Counted from the stretch's first letter, positions 15,433-24,833 are shown. The stretch: DNA of 64,000 nucleotides from Arcobacteraceae bacterium (GCA_023229945.1 JALNYH010000001.1:62001-126000); one strand, 5' to 3'. Translations and numbers: made by a program. Notes: generated by a model not told the origin, from the sequence alone.

Positions 15433-16560
15433 TTACTTAGACTCTTTTACCATATCAGCGAACTCACCGAAAACATATTTGCTCTCGTGTGGGCCTGGGC
15501 TTGCTTCTGGGTGGTGTTGTACTGAGAATATTGGTTTGTTTTTGTATTTTACACCTTCTATTGTGTTATCAAATAGATTGATATGCGTAATATCAGCTAT
15601 TTCATCTATATTATCTGGAACGCTATAGTTGTGGTTTTGTGCTGTTATTTCTACTACACCTTTGTTGGCTACTGGGTGGTTACCACCGTGTTGTCCGAAT
15701 TTTAGTTTGTATGTGTCATATCCATGAGCGATACTTAGCATCTGGTGACCTAGACAAATAGCAAATATTGGGATGTTTTTGTCTAGTAATTTTCTCACTT
15801 CCGCCACTTCTTCTGTAAGAGTTAGTGGGTCTCCAGGACCGTTGCTTAGGAATACTCCGCCAATTTCTCCAGCTTCATATCTAGCTATCAAATCATCACC
15901 ATTGAAATCTGATGGGATTACTTCTACTTCAAGTCCACTTTCTACAAGCTCATTTAGTATATTTCTTTTTACACCAAAGTCAAGTACTACTACTTTTTTG
16001 TTGCTCATCATAGCTGGATTATATGCTAGTTTTTCAGGATCCCATGCACCGCTTTTGTGTACATAAGCCTCTTTTGTACTTACTATTTTGATATAGTTGA
16101 TATCTTCTATTCTTGGGCTATTTGTTAGTTTCTTTGCAAGTTCTTCTTTTGAGCTAATTTCAGTAGATGCTATCATCATCATCGCACCACTTTCTCTCAA
16201 AGTTTTTGTAATATGTCTAGTATCTATATCACAAATACCTATGATATTATGCTCTTTTAGCATATTCCCCAAAGAACCCTCAGCTCTAAAGTTTGAATAC
16301 TCTTCATTATAAGCTCTTACAATCACACCACTACAATGAGGCTTTGAGCTTTCGTTGTCATCTTTGTTTACACCTACATTTCCGATTTCTGGCATAGTAA
16401 ATGTGATAAACTGTCCTGCATAACTAGGATCAGTAATGATTTCTTGATACCCAGTAAGTGATGTATTAAATACTATTTCACCCACACTTGTACCACTAGC
16501 ACCAAATGAATTCGCTTCAAAAAACATCCCATTTTCTAAATATAACCAAACTTTTTGCAT
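15433..16560 (-). CDS. carA: Carbamoyl-phosphate synthase small (glutaminase) subunit
   Basis: A 375-residue CarA, which hydrolyses glutamine and channels ammonia to the large subunit for arginine and pyrimidine synthesis. The N-terminal domain has the conserved GEIVFNTSLTGYQEIITDPSYAG-type segment (SLTGYQEIITDPSYAGQ seen), and the C-terminal glutaminase domain has the nucleophile Cys in FAICLGHQM and the HPE catalytic pair in VQHHPEASPGP. The start is placed at ATG 16560, 5-6 bases after AAGGG, rather than the in-frame ATG two codons earlier that abuts the ribosome binding site. It lies downstream of a DUF507 gene and purA on the same strand, an order usual in this phylum. Length is normal. 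Confidence 0.95.
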   Translation of the reverse strand: MQKVWLYLENGMFFEANSFGASGTSVGEIVFNTSLTGYQEIITDPSYAGQFITFTMPEIGNVGVNKDDNESSKPHCSGVIVRAYNEEYSNFRAEGSLGNMLKEHNIIGICDIDTRHITKTLRESGAMMMIASTEISSKEELAKKLTNSPRIEDINYIKIVSTKEAYVHKSGAWDPEKLAYNPAMMSNKKVVVLDFGVKRNILNELVESGLEVEVIPSDFNGDDLIARYEAGEIGGVFLSNGPGDPLTLTEEVAEVRKLLDKNIPIFAICLGHQMLSIAHGYDTYKLKFGQHGGNHPVANKGVVEITAQNHNYSVPDNIDEIADITHINLFDNTIEGVKYKNKPIFSVQHHPEASPGPHESKYVFGEFADMVKESK

Positions 16561-16631
16561 ATCCATCCCTTTCTTATTTCTCTTTTACTTTTTAGATATT
16601 AGATTTTACTTTGTAAAATTGGTATAATCAA

Positions 16632-17183
16632 TTACAGTAACCCTCTTTTCCCTAACTCTTCTTCATATAATCTATTGTATACCAACTGATAATCATCAGT
16701 TCCTGGAATCAATTTTCTTTTATAGTTTTTTATTTTTTCATAAACACATTTATCAGCTTCTTCAAAACCTTTTACAAATATATCAAAAGAGCCTACTATA
16801 ACATTTTTGACTTGATTGTCACTTACTGTAAAGTGAATATAATCTTCTTCCCATAAAAAATCTATAATTTTGTGTGATATATCACTAAATCTATCTTCAA
16901 GATTTAAGATAACTCCATTTTCATTTGCAAGTCTTTTTTTAGCCATCCAAAAAAGTTGTTTGTAATCAGCTTGATAAAACTCTATATCACCCTCTTTGTT
17001 ATCTAATAATGTATTCACTTTTTCATCTAAAGAGTTTTCGTTTTCTATATCAGCATCTATTATTCTTTCAATCTCAGCGATAATGCTATCTTTGTCTTTT
17101 CTTACCTCAACAAAATCACATTTTAGCAAATCTCTTGCTATTTTTTGTGATAAATATGGTGTATGCTGTAGTTTTATTTTCAT
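16632..17183 (-). CDS. DUF507 family protein
   Basis: A 183-residue protein of the DUF507 family: MKIKLQHTPYLSQKIARDL at the start, then two similar halves each ending in a helix, with a VILNLEDRFSDISHKIIDFL segment near residues 95-115. The function is not known; the family is conserved in Campylobacterota and Aquificota, and here it takes its common place between purA and carA. No signal peptide or membrane segment is seen. AAAGGGG lies about 9 bases before ATG 17183. The gap to carA is 71 bases, that to purA 38, so co-transcription is likely. Confidence 0.85.
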   Translation of the reverse strand: MKIKLQHTPYLSQKIARDLLKCDFVEVRKDKDSIIAEIERIIDADIENENSLDEKVNTLLDNKEGDIEFYQADYKQLFWMAKKRLANENGVILNLEDRFSDISHKIIDFLWEEDYIHFTVSDNQVKNVIVGSFDIFVKGFEEADKCVYEKIKNYKRKLIPGTDDYQLVYNRLYEEELGKRGLL

Positions 17184-17217
17184 GTGCGATTCCCCTTTAC
17201 CTAAAATTTAACTTTTT

Positions 17218-17267
17218 CTAACTATTGTATCATCTCTTTCTTTCTAACTATTGTATCATCTCTTTCT
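17218..17267 (-). repeat. 26-bp tandem duplication at the 3' end of purA
   Basis: CTAACTATTGTATCATCTCT plus four further bases (CTTT-type tail) at 17218-17241 recurs exactly at 17244-17267, a period of 26 bases. Read on the minus strand it duplicates the last codons and stop of purA. Because 26 is not a multiple of three, the duplication changes the protein's end from a predicted ...VRKS to ...VRKKEMIQ. Confidence 0.85.
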
Positions 17268-18487
17268 GGACTTGTTGATATAATACCAACTTTTACACCA
17301 GTTACTTTTTCTATCGTTTCTATATATTCTTTTGCTTCAATTGGTAAATCATCATAGTTTCTTACACCCACAACACTTTTCCATCCCTTAACTTCTTCAT
17401 AAATAGGTTTTACACTATCCAAATCACTTGGAACATAGTCAATCACTTCACCATCAAGCTCATACGCTGTACAGATTTTGATAGTATCAAATCCATCCAA
17501 AACATCAAGCTTCATCAAAGAAAGCTCATCACAGCCATTTAATTTTGCAGCGTATTTGACAAGTACCGCATCAAACCAACCACATCTTCTAAGTCTTCCT
17601 GTAGTTGTACCTCTTTCTTTTCCAACTTCTGCCATAGTTTTACCAGCATCACCGAAGTCTTCAGTAGGGAAAGGTCCATTTCCAACTCTTGTACAATATG
17701 CCTTTACGATACCTGTAATATTTCCAATTTGTTTTGGGTTGAGTCCAAGTCCACTACATGCTCCTGCACTTATAGTATTTGAGCTTGTAACAAACGGATA
17801 AGTTCCATGGTCGATATCTAGCATAGTTCCTTGAGCACCTTCTAATAATACTCTTTTATCAGTATCTAGGAAGTCCCAAACCATATTTGTAGTATTTGCT
17901 ATAAATGGAGCTAATTTTTCTCTATATTCTTCAATCTCTTCAAATAGCTCACTGCTTGTTGGAGTTTGGATATTGAGTGCATCAAAAATAGCACGGTTAT
18001 GCTCAAAATATTCTGTAATTTTTGCTACAAGTGTACTTGGATGTAAAAGCTCTCCTACTCTATGTCCGCCTCTATTTATCTTATCAGCATAACAAGGTCC
18101 TATACCTTTTCCAGTAGTTCCTATAGCTTTATCACCTTTTAATGCTTCTTTTGCTTTGTCTATAGTTGAGTGATATGAAAGAATCAAGTGAGCTTTATCA
18201 CTGATAAAAAGTCTTCCTTCTAGGTTGTCAAATTGTTTCATCTCTTTTATCAAATCTGCTGGACTTACAACAACACCATTACCAATAACATTGATAGCTT
18301 TTGGGTTTAGTACACCTGATGGAATTAAGTGAAGTGCATATCTTACACCATTTACCCATATAGTGTGTCCTGCATTGTGACCACCTTGATACCTACATAC
18401 TACATCATACTTTTGGGCAAGCATATCTACTATTTTGCCTTTGCCCTCATCGCCCCATTGAATTCCTACTATTAAATCTGCTTTCAT
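17222..18487 (-). CDS. purA: Adenylosuccinate synthase
   Basis: A 421-residue PurA, which joins IMP and aspartate using GTP in AMP synthesis. The N-terminal signature GIQWGDEGKGKIVDML, the GHNAGHT loop, the TTGKGIGPCYADK segment and the GTTTGRLRRCGWFDAV region are all present. The start ATG overlaps the hisZ stop by 4 bases. The C-terminus is odd: a 26-bp tandem duplication has replaced the last two predicted residues by six new ones (KEMIQ following ERDDTIVRK). The catalytic core is untouched, so activity should be normal. It is followed by DUF507 and carA. Confidence 0.96.
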   Translation of the reverse strand: MKADLIVGIQWGDEGKGKIVDMLAQKYDVVCRYQGGHNAGHTIWVNGVRYALHLIPSGVLNPKAINVIGNGVVVSPADLIKEMKQFDNLEGRLFISDKAHLILSYHSTIDKAKEALKGDKAIGTTGKGIGPCYADKINRGGHRVGELLHPSTLVAKITEYFEHNRAIFDALNIQTPTSSELFEEIEEYREKLAPFIANTTNMVWDFLDTDKRVLLEGAQGTMLDIDHGTYPFVTSSNTISAGACSGLGLNPKQIGNITGIVKAYCTRVGNGPFPTEDFGDAGKTMAEVGKERGTTTGRLRRCGWFDAVLVKYAAKLNGCDELSLMKLDVLDGFDTIKICTAYELDGEVIDYVPSDLDSVKPIYEEVKGWKSVVGVRNYDDLPIEAKEYIETIEKVTGVKVGIISTSPERDDTIVRKKEMIQ

Positions 18488-19338
18488 TTTAAATCCTCTA
18501 AAATTTTCAATATATTATCTGTGTATAATGCAAAACCAAGTGAGTCAATATCTTCACTTTTATAGCTACCACCTATCATAATGGTATTATTGCCTTCAAT
18601 TACTCTATAATAAATATCATCATAATATTTCATTGAACCATAATACAATGGAGATACTATAATATTTTCATAAACTTGCATCATAGCGATAGTTTTGAGT
18701 TTTAATAACTCTTCTTTTATACTACTAGGGACAATATCAATAAGCTCTTGTGTAATATCATCTTTTGTTTTTATCTCTATTAGTTGATTGAGCCATGGGA
18801 TATCAAGAGCGTAAAGTGCCACAATATCACTTTTCTTAAATATCTCTATATCTACACCAAATTCTTTTGAGATAATTGATGGGATATTGATATTTGCTAT
18901 TTGCAATGTTGAACTCAATCTTAAATCTTTTACGATATCAAGGCTTAGTGATATAACATCAGATATATCATCATGCCCTATCCATTCACAACCTATTTGA
19001 TAAAACTCATTTGATGGATAGCTAAACACAGGCTGTACATAAAACCATTTTTTGTGGTCTGTTGTTCTTCCTAGTCTTTTGGTGATAATTCTTACAACAT
19101 CAAGTGTAGAATCAGCACGAAGAGCTACTTCATTGTTTTCTTCATCAAAAAACTTTATTAATTTTTTTACATCATCAATACTTTGATGTTGCCCATAAGA
19201 AAAATTTGGTGTTACAATCTCTTCAAAACCATTTCTGAAAAGCATTTCACTAATTCTTGTCTCTAAATCTCTTTTAGCTCTTGCAACTTTACCAAAATAT
19301 AATCTAGCACCTTTTGGGATTTCATGTTCAAAAATCAC
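18484..19338 (-). CDS. hisZ: ATP phosphoribosyltransferase regulatory subunit (HisZ-like)
   Basis: A 284-residue paralogue of class II histidyl-tRNA synthetase. It shows the motif-2-like region with RADSTLDVVRIITKRL and YVQPVFSYPSNEFYQIG, but is far shorter than a tRNA synthetase (about 400-430 residues) and lacks the anticodon-binding domain, which fits HisZ, the activator of short-form HisG in histidine synthesis. The start is GTG at 19338, four bases after the aminotransferase stop; the 3' end overlaps purA by 4 bases. hisZ beside purA is also seen in other bacteria. A short GGGA upstream could serve as ribosome binding site. Confidence 0.85.
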   Translation of the reverse strand: MIFEHEIPKGARLYFGKVARAKRDLETRISEMLFRNGFEEIVTPNFSYGQHQSIDDVKKLIKFFDEENNEVALRADSTLDVVRIITKRLGRTTDHKKWFYVQPVFSYPSNEFYQIGCEWIGHDDISDVISLSLDIVKDLRLSSTLQIANINIPSIISKEFGVDIEIFKKSDIVALYALDIPWLNQLIEIKTKDDITQELIDIVPSSIKEELLKLKTIAMMQVYENIIVSPLYYGSMKYYDDIYYRVIEGNNTIMIGGSYKSEDIDSLGFALYTDNILKILEDLK

Positions 19339-19341
19339 GAA

Positions 19342-20445
19342 CTATATCCCAAAATATGTTTTATTAAATACTGTGTTTGCAGTACCGTCAAATTTTCTAA
19401 CACCGATTTTATCAAGTGCGAGTTCTACTGCATTTACAGCCCAAGCCGCTTCATAATCAGATACAAGTCCCATGTGGTTGATTCTGAAAATTTTACCTTT
19501 TAGATGATCTTGACCACCTGCGATATTTACATCAAATTCTTCTTTTAGAATTTTTCTGATTTTACCAGTGTGTTCAGAAAATATGGTAGTCATAGAATCT
19601 GCTGGTGATTTTGGATATATACTCAAGCCTATTGCTGTTAGTGCTTCTCTTGTAGCCTTTGCTCTTGAAGCAGTATTGGCATAAAGCTTATCATATCCTG
19701 TTGCTTTGATATGCTCTAAGATAGCTTGTAGACCCATTGTAAGAGTTGTTGCAGCTGTCCATGCAGTTGTGTTTTCTCTTTGTTTTTTGAGTTCTGTGTA
19801 AAGGTTTAGATAATACCCTTTTGCATTTACTTCCAATCTCTTAATAGCCTCTTTGCTAAGTCCAACCATAGCAAGTCCAGGTGGTAACATAAGTGCTTTT
19901 TGGCTACCAGTTATTACAGCATCTAGATTTGTGATATCAATTTTTTCAACACCAATTGCTGTAATTCCATCAGCAACTATCATGATATTTGGGTTGAGTG
20001 CTTTTACCGCTTTTGCTATTTCTTCAACTGGATGTCTCAATCCTCCAGCACTTTCACAAATTTGTATAAAAACAGCGTCAATATCTGGATTTGCTTGGAT
20101 AGCACTTACTACATCTTCTACGCTAGAAGGTGTATCCCACTCGTATTTTAGCTCAACTTTAGGGATTTTATAAGCATCACAAATTTTTCCAAATCTTTCA
20201 CCAAATTTTCCAGAATTTATAGTTAATGCTTTTTGCCCAGTAAAGCTAGTAACACAAGCTTCCATAGCACCAGTTCCACTAGAAACCAACATTACAGCAT
20301 CTTCCATACCAAACAACTCTATTAAAAGTTCTCTAGTTTTTCCAAAAATAGATTCAAATTCAGGAGTTCTATGGTGAATAGTCTCACCACTCATAGCAAC
20401 TCTTACAAACTCAGGTACAGGGGTAGGTCCAGGTGTCAATAACAT
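19342..20445 (-). CDS. Class V PLP-dependent aminotransferase (alanine-glyoxylate/serine-pyruvate type)
   Basis: A 367-residue fold-type I aminotransferase. It begins with MLLTPGPTPVPEFV and has HHRTPEF, SSGTGAMEA for phosphate binding, ADGITAIGVEKID, and the PLP-binding Lys in TGSQKALMLPPGL. The family includes alanine-glyoxylate and serine-glyoxylate aminotransferases and some enzymes used as phosphoserine aminotransferase substitutes; the substrate cannot be settled here. The start was set at ATG 20445 because TGAGGA lies 9 bases upstream, whereas a longer frame from TTG 20460 would overlap that site. It is the first gene of an apparent operon with hisZ, purA, DUF507 and carA. Confidence 0.88.
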   Translation of the reverse strand: MLLTPGPTPVPEFVRVAMSGETIHHRTPEFESIFGKTRELLIELFGMEDAVMLVSSGTGAMEACVTSFTGQKALTINSGKFGERFGKICDAYKIPKVELKYEWDTPSSVEDVVSAIQANPDIDAVFIQICESAGGLRHPVEEIAKAVKALNPNIMIVADGITAIGVEKIDITNLDAVITGSQKALMLPPGLAMVGLSKEAIKRLEVNAKGYYLNLYTELKKQRENTTAWTAATTLTMGLQAILEHIKATGYDKLYANTASRAKATREALTAIGLSIYPKSPADSMTTIFSEHTGKIRKILKEEFDVNIAGGQDHLKGKIFRINHMGLVSDYEAAWAVNAVELALDKIGVRKFDGTANTVFNKTYFGI

Positions 20446-20576
20446 TTTATTATTCCTCAAAAGTTATAAAAATTTATTTACAAAACCTGATATTTTACTA
20501 TAAAGTTGATTAAGAGCAAATTAAATGTAAGATATTAAAATTAACACACAAATTAGTTCAAATGTTTAATTATTGT

Positions 20577-21761
20577 TTAGCTTGCTTTTTTAATTTTAAG
20601 CTTGTTATGTTGTTTTGCACTATAGTCATATTCAACTATTTTGCTCACGATTTGCATATGTTGTTTAATTGAATCTTTCAATGCTATTGATAAAAAAGTA
20701 GGTACAGCATTACCTATTTGTAGATTTTTGGAACTTCTAGAACCATAAAATATATACTCATCTGGAAAACATTGTATCCTTGCCCCTTCTCTTGTCGTTA
20801 ATGGTCTAGGTGCTTTAGGATGGATACATCTTGAAGATGATGGGGTACTGAAATTTCTTGTAATAGTTGTAGCTGGTCGTTCCCACCATAGCCTACAATA
20901 TGTATTTTTGAATCCACTAGTTGGTCGTAATTCTACAGGTAAATCTTCTGGTGTTCCTCCATCAGGTAAGTATTCCATAAGTTTAACTAATTTTTCATTG
21001 TTTTTAGGAGCATTATGCTCCATTAATTTTGTAGGTGAATTTTTTCTCATTAATCTTTGGAATTCGTTATTTGGCTCACTCTTATACTCAAAACTTTCTT
21101 CATTACTTTTAATAAATGGCAAATCACTTATTGCATCTGCTAGTGTTAAGTATGGCTTTAAATCTTGATTAAAAATACTATTATTGTCTATATTACAATG
21201 TGTTGGTTTTGGATATTCAAATTCTTGACCTAACTTTGTGCCAATTATAATTACCCTTTCTCTTATTTGTGGTACTCCATAATCAGCTGAATTTAAGAGT
21301 TTATACTGTACTTTATAGCCTAGAGATTCAAAAAGAGATAAAATTGTTTTAAATAGCTCTCCTTTTTGCATCGACAAAATACCTTTAACATTTTCAAACA
21401 AAAATATATTAGGATTTAACTCTTTTAATACCCTGTAATACTCTTGGAAAAGCTTTCCTCTTGGGTCATCAATGAGCCTTTTCCCAACTGTTGAAAATGC
21501 TTGACAAGGAGGACCTCCAACTATTATATCAATGTCACCTTTGTTAATGTGTAAGTCACTATTAAGATTTTTAAGTCCAAAATCTTTTATATCACAATTA
21601 TATACTTTGACCGTTGGATGGTTTAATGAGTACGCTTTTGCCATATCAGCCAAGATTTCATTTGCAGCAACTATCTCAAAGCTATCATCATGAGCAAAGC
21701 CATAACTTAGTCCACCAACTCCAGCAAAAAGGTCTAGTACTTTAATTTTTTTGTTCATCAT
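20577..21761 (-). CDS. DNA (cytosine-5-)-methyltransferase
   Basis: A 394-residue type II C5-methyltransferase. Motifs run in canonical order: I, VLDLFAGVGGLSYGF (SAM site); IV, VGGPPCQAFSTVGKR with the catalytic Cys near residue 88; VI, FLFENVKGIL; VIII, QIRERVIIIG; a target-recognition region around 270-320 including RPATTITRNFSTPSSSR; IX, LTTREGARIQCFPD; X, NLQIGNAVPTFL. All catalytic positions are present. The recognition site cannot be read reliably. The upstream gene ends two bases before this start and is probably the partner nuclease, so methylation would protect host DNA. The gene is flanked by phoR and the purA operon and reads as a compact R-M insertion. Confidence 0.93.
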   Translation of the reverse strand: MMNKKIKVLDLFAGVGGLSYGFAHDDSFEIVAANEILADMAKAYSLNHPTVKVYNCDIKDFGLKNLNSDLHINKGDIDIIVGGPPCQAFSTVGKRLIDDPRGKLFQEYYRVLKELNPNIFLFENVKGILSMQKGELFKTILSLFESLGYKVQYKLLNSADYGVPQIRERVIIIGTKLGQEFEYPKPTHCNIDNNSIFNQDLKPYLTLADAISDLPFIKSNEESFEYKSEPNNEFQRLMRKNSPTKLMEHNAPKNNEKLVKLMEYLPDGGTPEDLPVELRPTSGFKNTYCRLWWERPATTITRNFSTPSSSRCIHPKAPRPLTTREGARIQCFPDEYIFYGSRSSKNLQIGNAVPTFLSIALKDSIKQHMQIVSKIVEYDYSAKQHNKLKIKKAS

Positions 21762-21763
21762 TT

Positions 21764-22549
21764 TTAATCTATAAATATTGTTTCTATCAAAGGTGGATTT
21801 TCAGTTAGTTTCCACACAAAATAATTCTGTTCTATATTGAAAACCGTTTGCCCTTCCATTTGCTGTCTTGTAATCCAGTTTACACTATCATCATCTATCT
21901 CATTTAATTTAACAAATGCAACCTGCCCATTAAACAAGTCAAAATGGATTGCTATTGAAGATATTCCATTTGTTTGAAAAATCTTTTTTGCTTCTAAAAC
22001 TTTATGTTGCTTGATATCGTTTATTCCTTGAAAACCAGATTGGACTTCAATTCTTAATTTATTGCCATTTTTTAATTTAATTTCTAAATCAGCTGTTGGA
22101 GTTCTTTTAAATAATTCTATATTAACTAAATCATCATCGCCAATTAAAGATATATTTTCAATACTAATTTTAAATATTGTACTTAATGCTTTAAGAAAAT
22201 ATTTTGAAATTATGTATCCTCTCATCCATGAAAAGTAGACTTGTTCTGGTCTCCTCCCTTGATTATTTAATCTTTGTATAATATTATTGTCTTTTAATTT
22301 ATTGAATACTAACTCTATATTATCATTACAAAAGTCATCTATATTTGGTATTTTAATATCAGATGATACTAATAAATTTATTTTTTTGATTATTTCACTT
22401 AATCTTTCGTTTAATAGATTTATATAGTCATAATCAACAGTCGGAGTTATATCTTTTCCTGCAAAAAAATTTTTAACATCATCTTGTCTTGAAAAACCTA
22501 ACTCTTCCCTATATTTTTTAAAATAGTTGGTTGTTATCATTTCAGTCAT
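21764..22549 (-). CDS. Probable type II restriction endonuclease partner
   Basis: A 261-residue protein encoded directly upstream of the methyltransferase, with only two bases between the genes. A PD-(D/E)xK-like core is visible as TPTADLEIKLKNG followed by LRIEVQSG, i.e. Asp then Glu-x-Gln, with the usual Lys replaced by Gln, a known variant of nuclease active sites. The N-terminal half is helical (ERLSEIIKKINLLVSS) with QGRRPEQVYFSWMRGY near residue 100. I cannot name the restriction family. Position and gene order argue for a restriction enzyme; the sequence motif is supportive but not proof. AAGGA lies upstream, though at a long 12-base spacing from ATG 22549. Confidence 0.7.
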   Translation of the reverse strand: MTEMITTNYFKKYREELGFSRQDDVKNFFAGKDITPTVDYDYINLLNERLSEIIKKINLLVSSDIKIPNIDDFCNDNIELVFNKLKDNNIIQRLNNQGRRPEQVYFSWMRGYIISKYFLKALSTIFKISIENISLIGDDDLVNIELFKRTPTADLEIKLKNGNKLRIEVQSGFQGINDIKQHKVLEAKKIFQTNGISSIAIHFDLFNGQVAFVKLNEIDDDSVNWITRQQMEGQTVFNIEQNYFVWKLTENPPLIETIFID

Positions 22550-22689
22550 TATATTAAGAGTCCTTTTTAAATTTGTATGATTTTATCTTAAGTTTACTAT
22601 GGAATTTATAAATTAGTAGTTAATTGTATATGATAGTTTCTTAAAGTAACTTAAGAGATTATATAAATATCATAAAATAGTATATCAAG

Positions 22690-24066
22690 CTAAAAAACAA
22701 TGCTAAAAGTTGAACCTTCTTCTTCAATGGATTCGAGTTCCAAGATAAAGCCATGAAGATTTATGATATTTTTGACTATATTAAGCCCAAGTCCTAGGGA
22801 GTTGTTCCATCCATCATCACTCACACGATAGTATTTGGTAGTGATTTTGCTTACATTGTCTTTTGATATTCCTATGCCATGGTCAATTATATGAATTTTG
22901 TTTTTTTCAATTTGTACTATTACATTGTTATCAGAGTATTTTAGAGCATTTTCTATTAAGTTTTTGATAGCAATTCCTAGAAGCATTTCATCGGCTTGTA
23001 TTATGGTATCTTCACCTTGAAGTACAATATCTCTATTTTTGTAATTTTCTTTTAGGTCGTTGATAATGTCTTGTGTGAGTATTTTGAGTTTGACATCTGT
23101 ATAGATTAGTTTTTGTTTCCCTTCTTCAAGCTTGATTGAAAGTCGTAGTCTATCTATGATATTTGACATTTTATTGGCATTGTTGTATATTTTTGTTAGG
23201 AATTTTTGTAGTATTTCTTTATTTATATTTGGGTCACTTTGGATTGTTTGAGCATACCCTACGATGACTGCTATTGGATTTTTGAATTCATGTGATATGG
23301 CTGATATAATATCGTCTTTTTGTTTGTTTGCAAGTTTTAGCTTTGCTGTTTTTTTCTCTTTTTGTTTCTCTTTTTTAGACAAAATTGAAGATACACTTTG
23401 TAGAAGTTTTGTGATTTTGTTGAATTCCAAAGAATACTCAGAGATTTTACATTCACTTTGTTCTTTGTTTATAAGTTTTTTTAAGTATTCTAGTACATTG
23501 TCGGTTTCTTCTTTGAGCTTAGTACTAATTTGATAAGTAAAGAAAAGAGCAAATAGTAAAAAAAAGATAAATATTGTTGTAGTTTTGATGGCAAAAGTGG
23601 TAAAGTCATTTTTGATTTGGACTATATCATCCGCCATTCTGATATAATAAACTCCATCTTGTATAACTATTTTTTTGGCTACATACAATAAATCTTTATT
23701 GACAGTATTTGAGTATCTTATACTTTCTCCACTACCATCTTTTGATGCTTGGATTATTTCATCTCTTTTGATATGATTTTCAAGAAGTGATTTGTCTTTA
23801 TCGCTTTCTATAATAACAGTACCATCTTCTTTTATGATGGTTAGTCTAAGATTTAGCTTATCTCTGAATTTATCTGCTATCAAGTCAAAATCGTCAGCAT
23901 TTACTATATACAAGCTTAGGAGGTCGATATTTTGTGAAAGGTTTTTTTTGGTTTGGTCTATGTATATATCTTTAAGCCAGAAATAGACAACTAGCCCCCA
24001 AATAATAGATATTCCAATAAAAAGGATAATAAATTTTCTAAGAAATAACTGGTGTAGTTTTAACAA
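22690..24066 (-). CDS. phoR: Sensor histidine kinase of the phosphate system (PhoR-like)
   Basis: A 458-residue kinase with a helix near residues 12-32, a periplasmic domain of about 120 residues, a second helix near 160-180 and a lysine-rich linker (KKEKQKEKKTAKLK). The H-box is ISAISHEFKNPIAVIVGYA; the catalytic region has LIENALKYSDN and LGLGLNIVKNII. It starts with TTG at 24066, overlapping the phoB-like gene by 7 bases. Association with pstSCAB-phoU makes phosphate sensing the likely role. Unlike E. coli PhoR it has a sizeable periplasmic domain and no clear PAS domain, so it may resemble PhosS of Campylobacter; the symbol is given by role. Confidence 0.82.
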   Translation of the reverse strand: MLKLHQLFLRKFIILFIGISIIWGLVVYFWLKDIYIDQTKKNLSQNIDLLSLYIVNADDFDLIADKFRDKLNLRLTIIKEDGTVIIESDKDKSLLENHIKRDEIIQASKDGSGESIRYSNTVNKDLLYVAKKIVIQDGVYYIRMADDIVQIKNDFTTFAIKTTTIFIFFLLFALFFTYQISTKLKEETDNVLEYLKKLINKEQSECKISEYSLEFNKITKLLQSVSSILSKKEKQKEKKTAKLKLANKQKDDIISAISHEFKNPIAVIVGYAQTIQSDPNINKEILQKFLTKIYNNANKMSNIIDRLRLSIKLEEGKQKLIYTDVKLKILTQDIINDLKENYKNRDIVLQGEDTIIQADEMLLGIAIKNLIENALKYSDNNVIVQIEKNKIHIIDHGIGISKDNVSKITTKYYRVSDDGWNNSLGLGLNIVKNIINLHGFILELESIEEEGSTFSIVF

Positions 24067-24728
24067 AAAATATATCCTTCACCACGAACTGCTTTGATAT
24101 ACTCTTTTTCACCATCTGGGTCAATTTTTTCTTTTAGTCTTTTTATTGCAACATTTACTGTTTTTAGCTGTTTATCATAAGAGTCTTTCCATACATTTTC
24201 AAGCAATTGCTCACGACTTAGTAATATATCTTTATTTTTGATAAATTCCAAAAGTAAATCATGCTCTAGATGAGTCAGCTCCACATCAATACCATCAATT
24301 TTGAATTTTTTACTATCAAAGTTGTATGTAATATCTCTAGCTTTTATAATAACAGCTTCTTTTGTGCTTCTTTTGATAACAGCATTTATTCTAGCTATTA
24401 GCTCAGCAGTATCAAAAGGTTTGGTGATATAATCATCCCCACCTTTTTCAAAACCTTCTAAAATATCACTATGAGAAGTTTTTGCTGTAAGATAAATCAC
24501 AGGAGTGTTGTATCCTTTTGATCTGAGGTTTTGTATAAAGTTTGCACCATCAGTTCCTGGTAAGTTTCTATCCATAAGAATCAAGTCAATTGCTTCTTCA
24601 TCAAGAATTGCTTGAATGTTTTTTGTATCCAAACATCCAATTACTTCATACCCAACTTTGCTAAGATTGTATTCCACAAGCTCTAGCAAATCTTCTTCGT
24701 CTTCTACCATTAAAATTGTTTTGTTCAC
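24060..24728 (-). CDS. phoB: Phosphate-system response regulator (PhoB-like)
   Basis: A 222-residue OmpR/PhoB-type regulator: VEDEEDLLELVEYNL at the start, phospho-acceptor Asp in LILMDRNLPGTDGANF, YITKPFDTAEL for the conserved Lys, and a winged helix ending in AVRGEGYIF. The MDRNLPGTDG form resembles PhoB rather than other OmpR members. It lies between phoU and the kinase, with a 105-base gap to phoU that contains a large AT-rich inverted repeat, and it overlaps the kinase gene by 7 bases. It should bind the TGTAAC repeat at the pstS promoter (29955-29971). In Campylobacter the equivalent is called PhosR. Confidence 0.85.
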   Translation of the reverse strand: MNKTILMVEDEEDLLELVEYNLSKVGYEVIGCLDTKNIQAILDEEAIDLILMDRNLPGTDGANFIQNLRSKGYNTPVIYLTAKTSHSDILEGFEKGGDDYITKPFDTAELIARINAVIKRSTKEAVIIKARDITYNFDSKKFKIDGIDVELTHLEHDLLLEFIKNKDILLSREQLLENVWKDSYDKQLKTVNVAIKRLKEKIDPDGEKEYIKAVRGEGYIFC

Positions 24729-24741
24729 ATCATATCCTTAC

Positions 24742-24831
24742 AATTTTGAATGATAAATTTTGAATGATGAATGAAAGTATCGCTAAAGCGATGTTTTAAA
24801 CTCAAAATTCAAAATTTAAAATTCAACATTC
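24742..24831. repeat. AT-rich inverted repeat between phoU and phoB
   Basis: The left arm (24742-24770) and right arm (24801-24831) are imperfect reverse complements built from AAATTTTGAAT-type units, around a perfect small hairpin ATCGCTAAAGCGAT (24779-24792). It fills most of the 105-base gap. It may reduce read-through from phoU into phoB, or be a member of a palindromic intergenic repeat family; a similarly built element lies upstream of pstS at 29979-30077. Confidence 0.6.
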
Positions 24832-24833
24832 TG

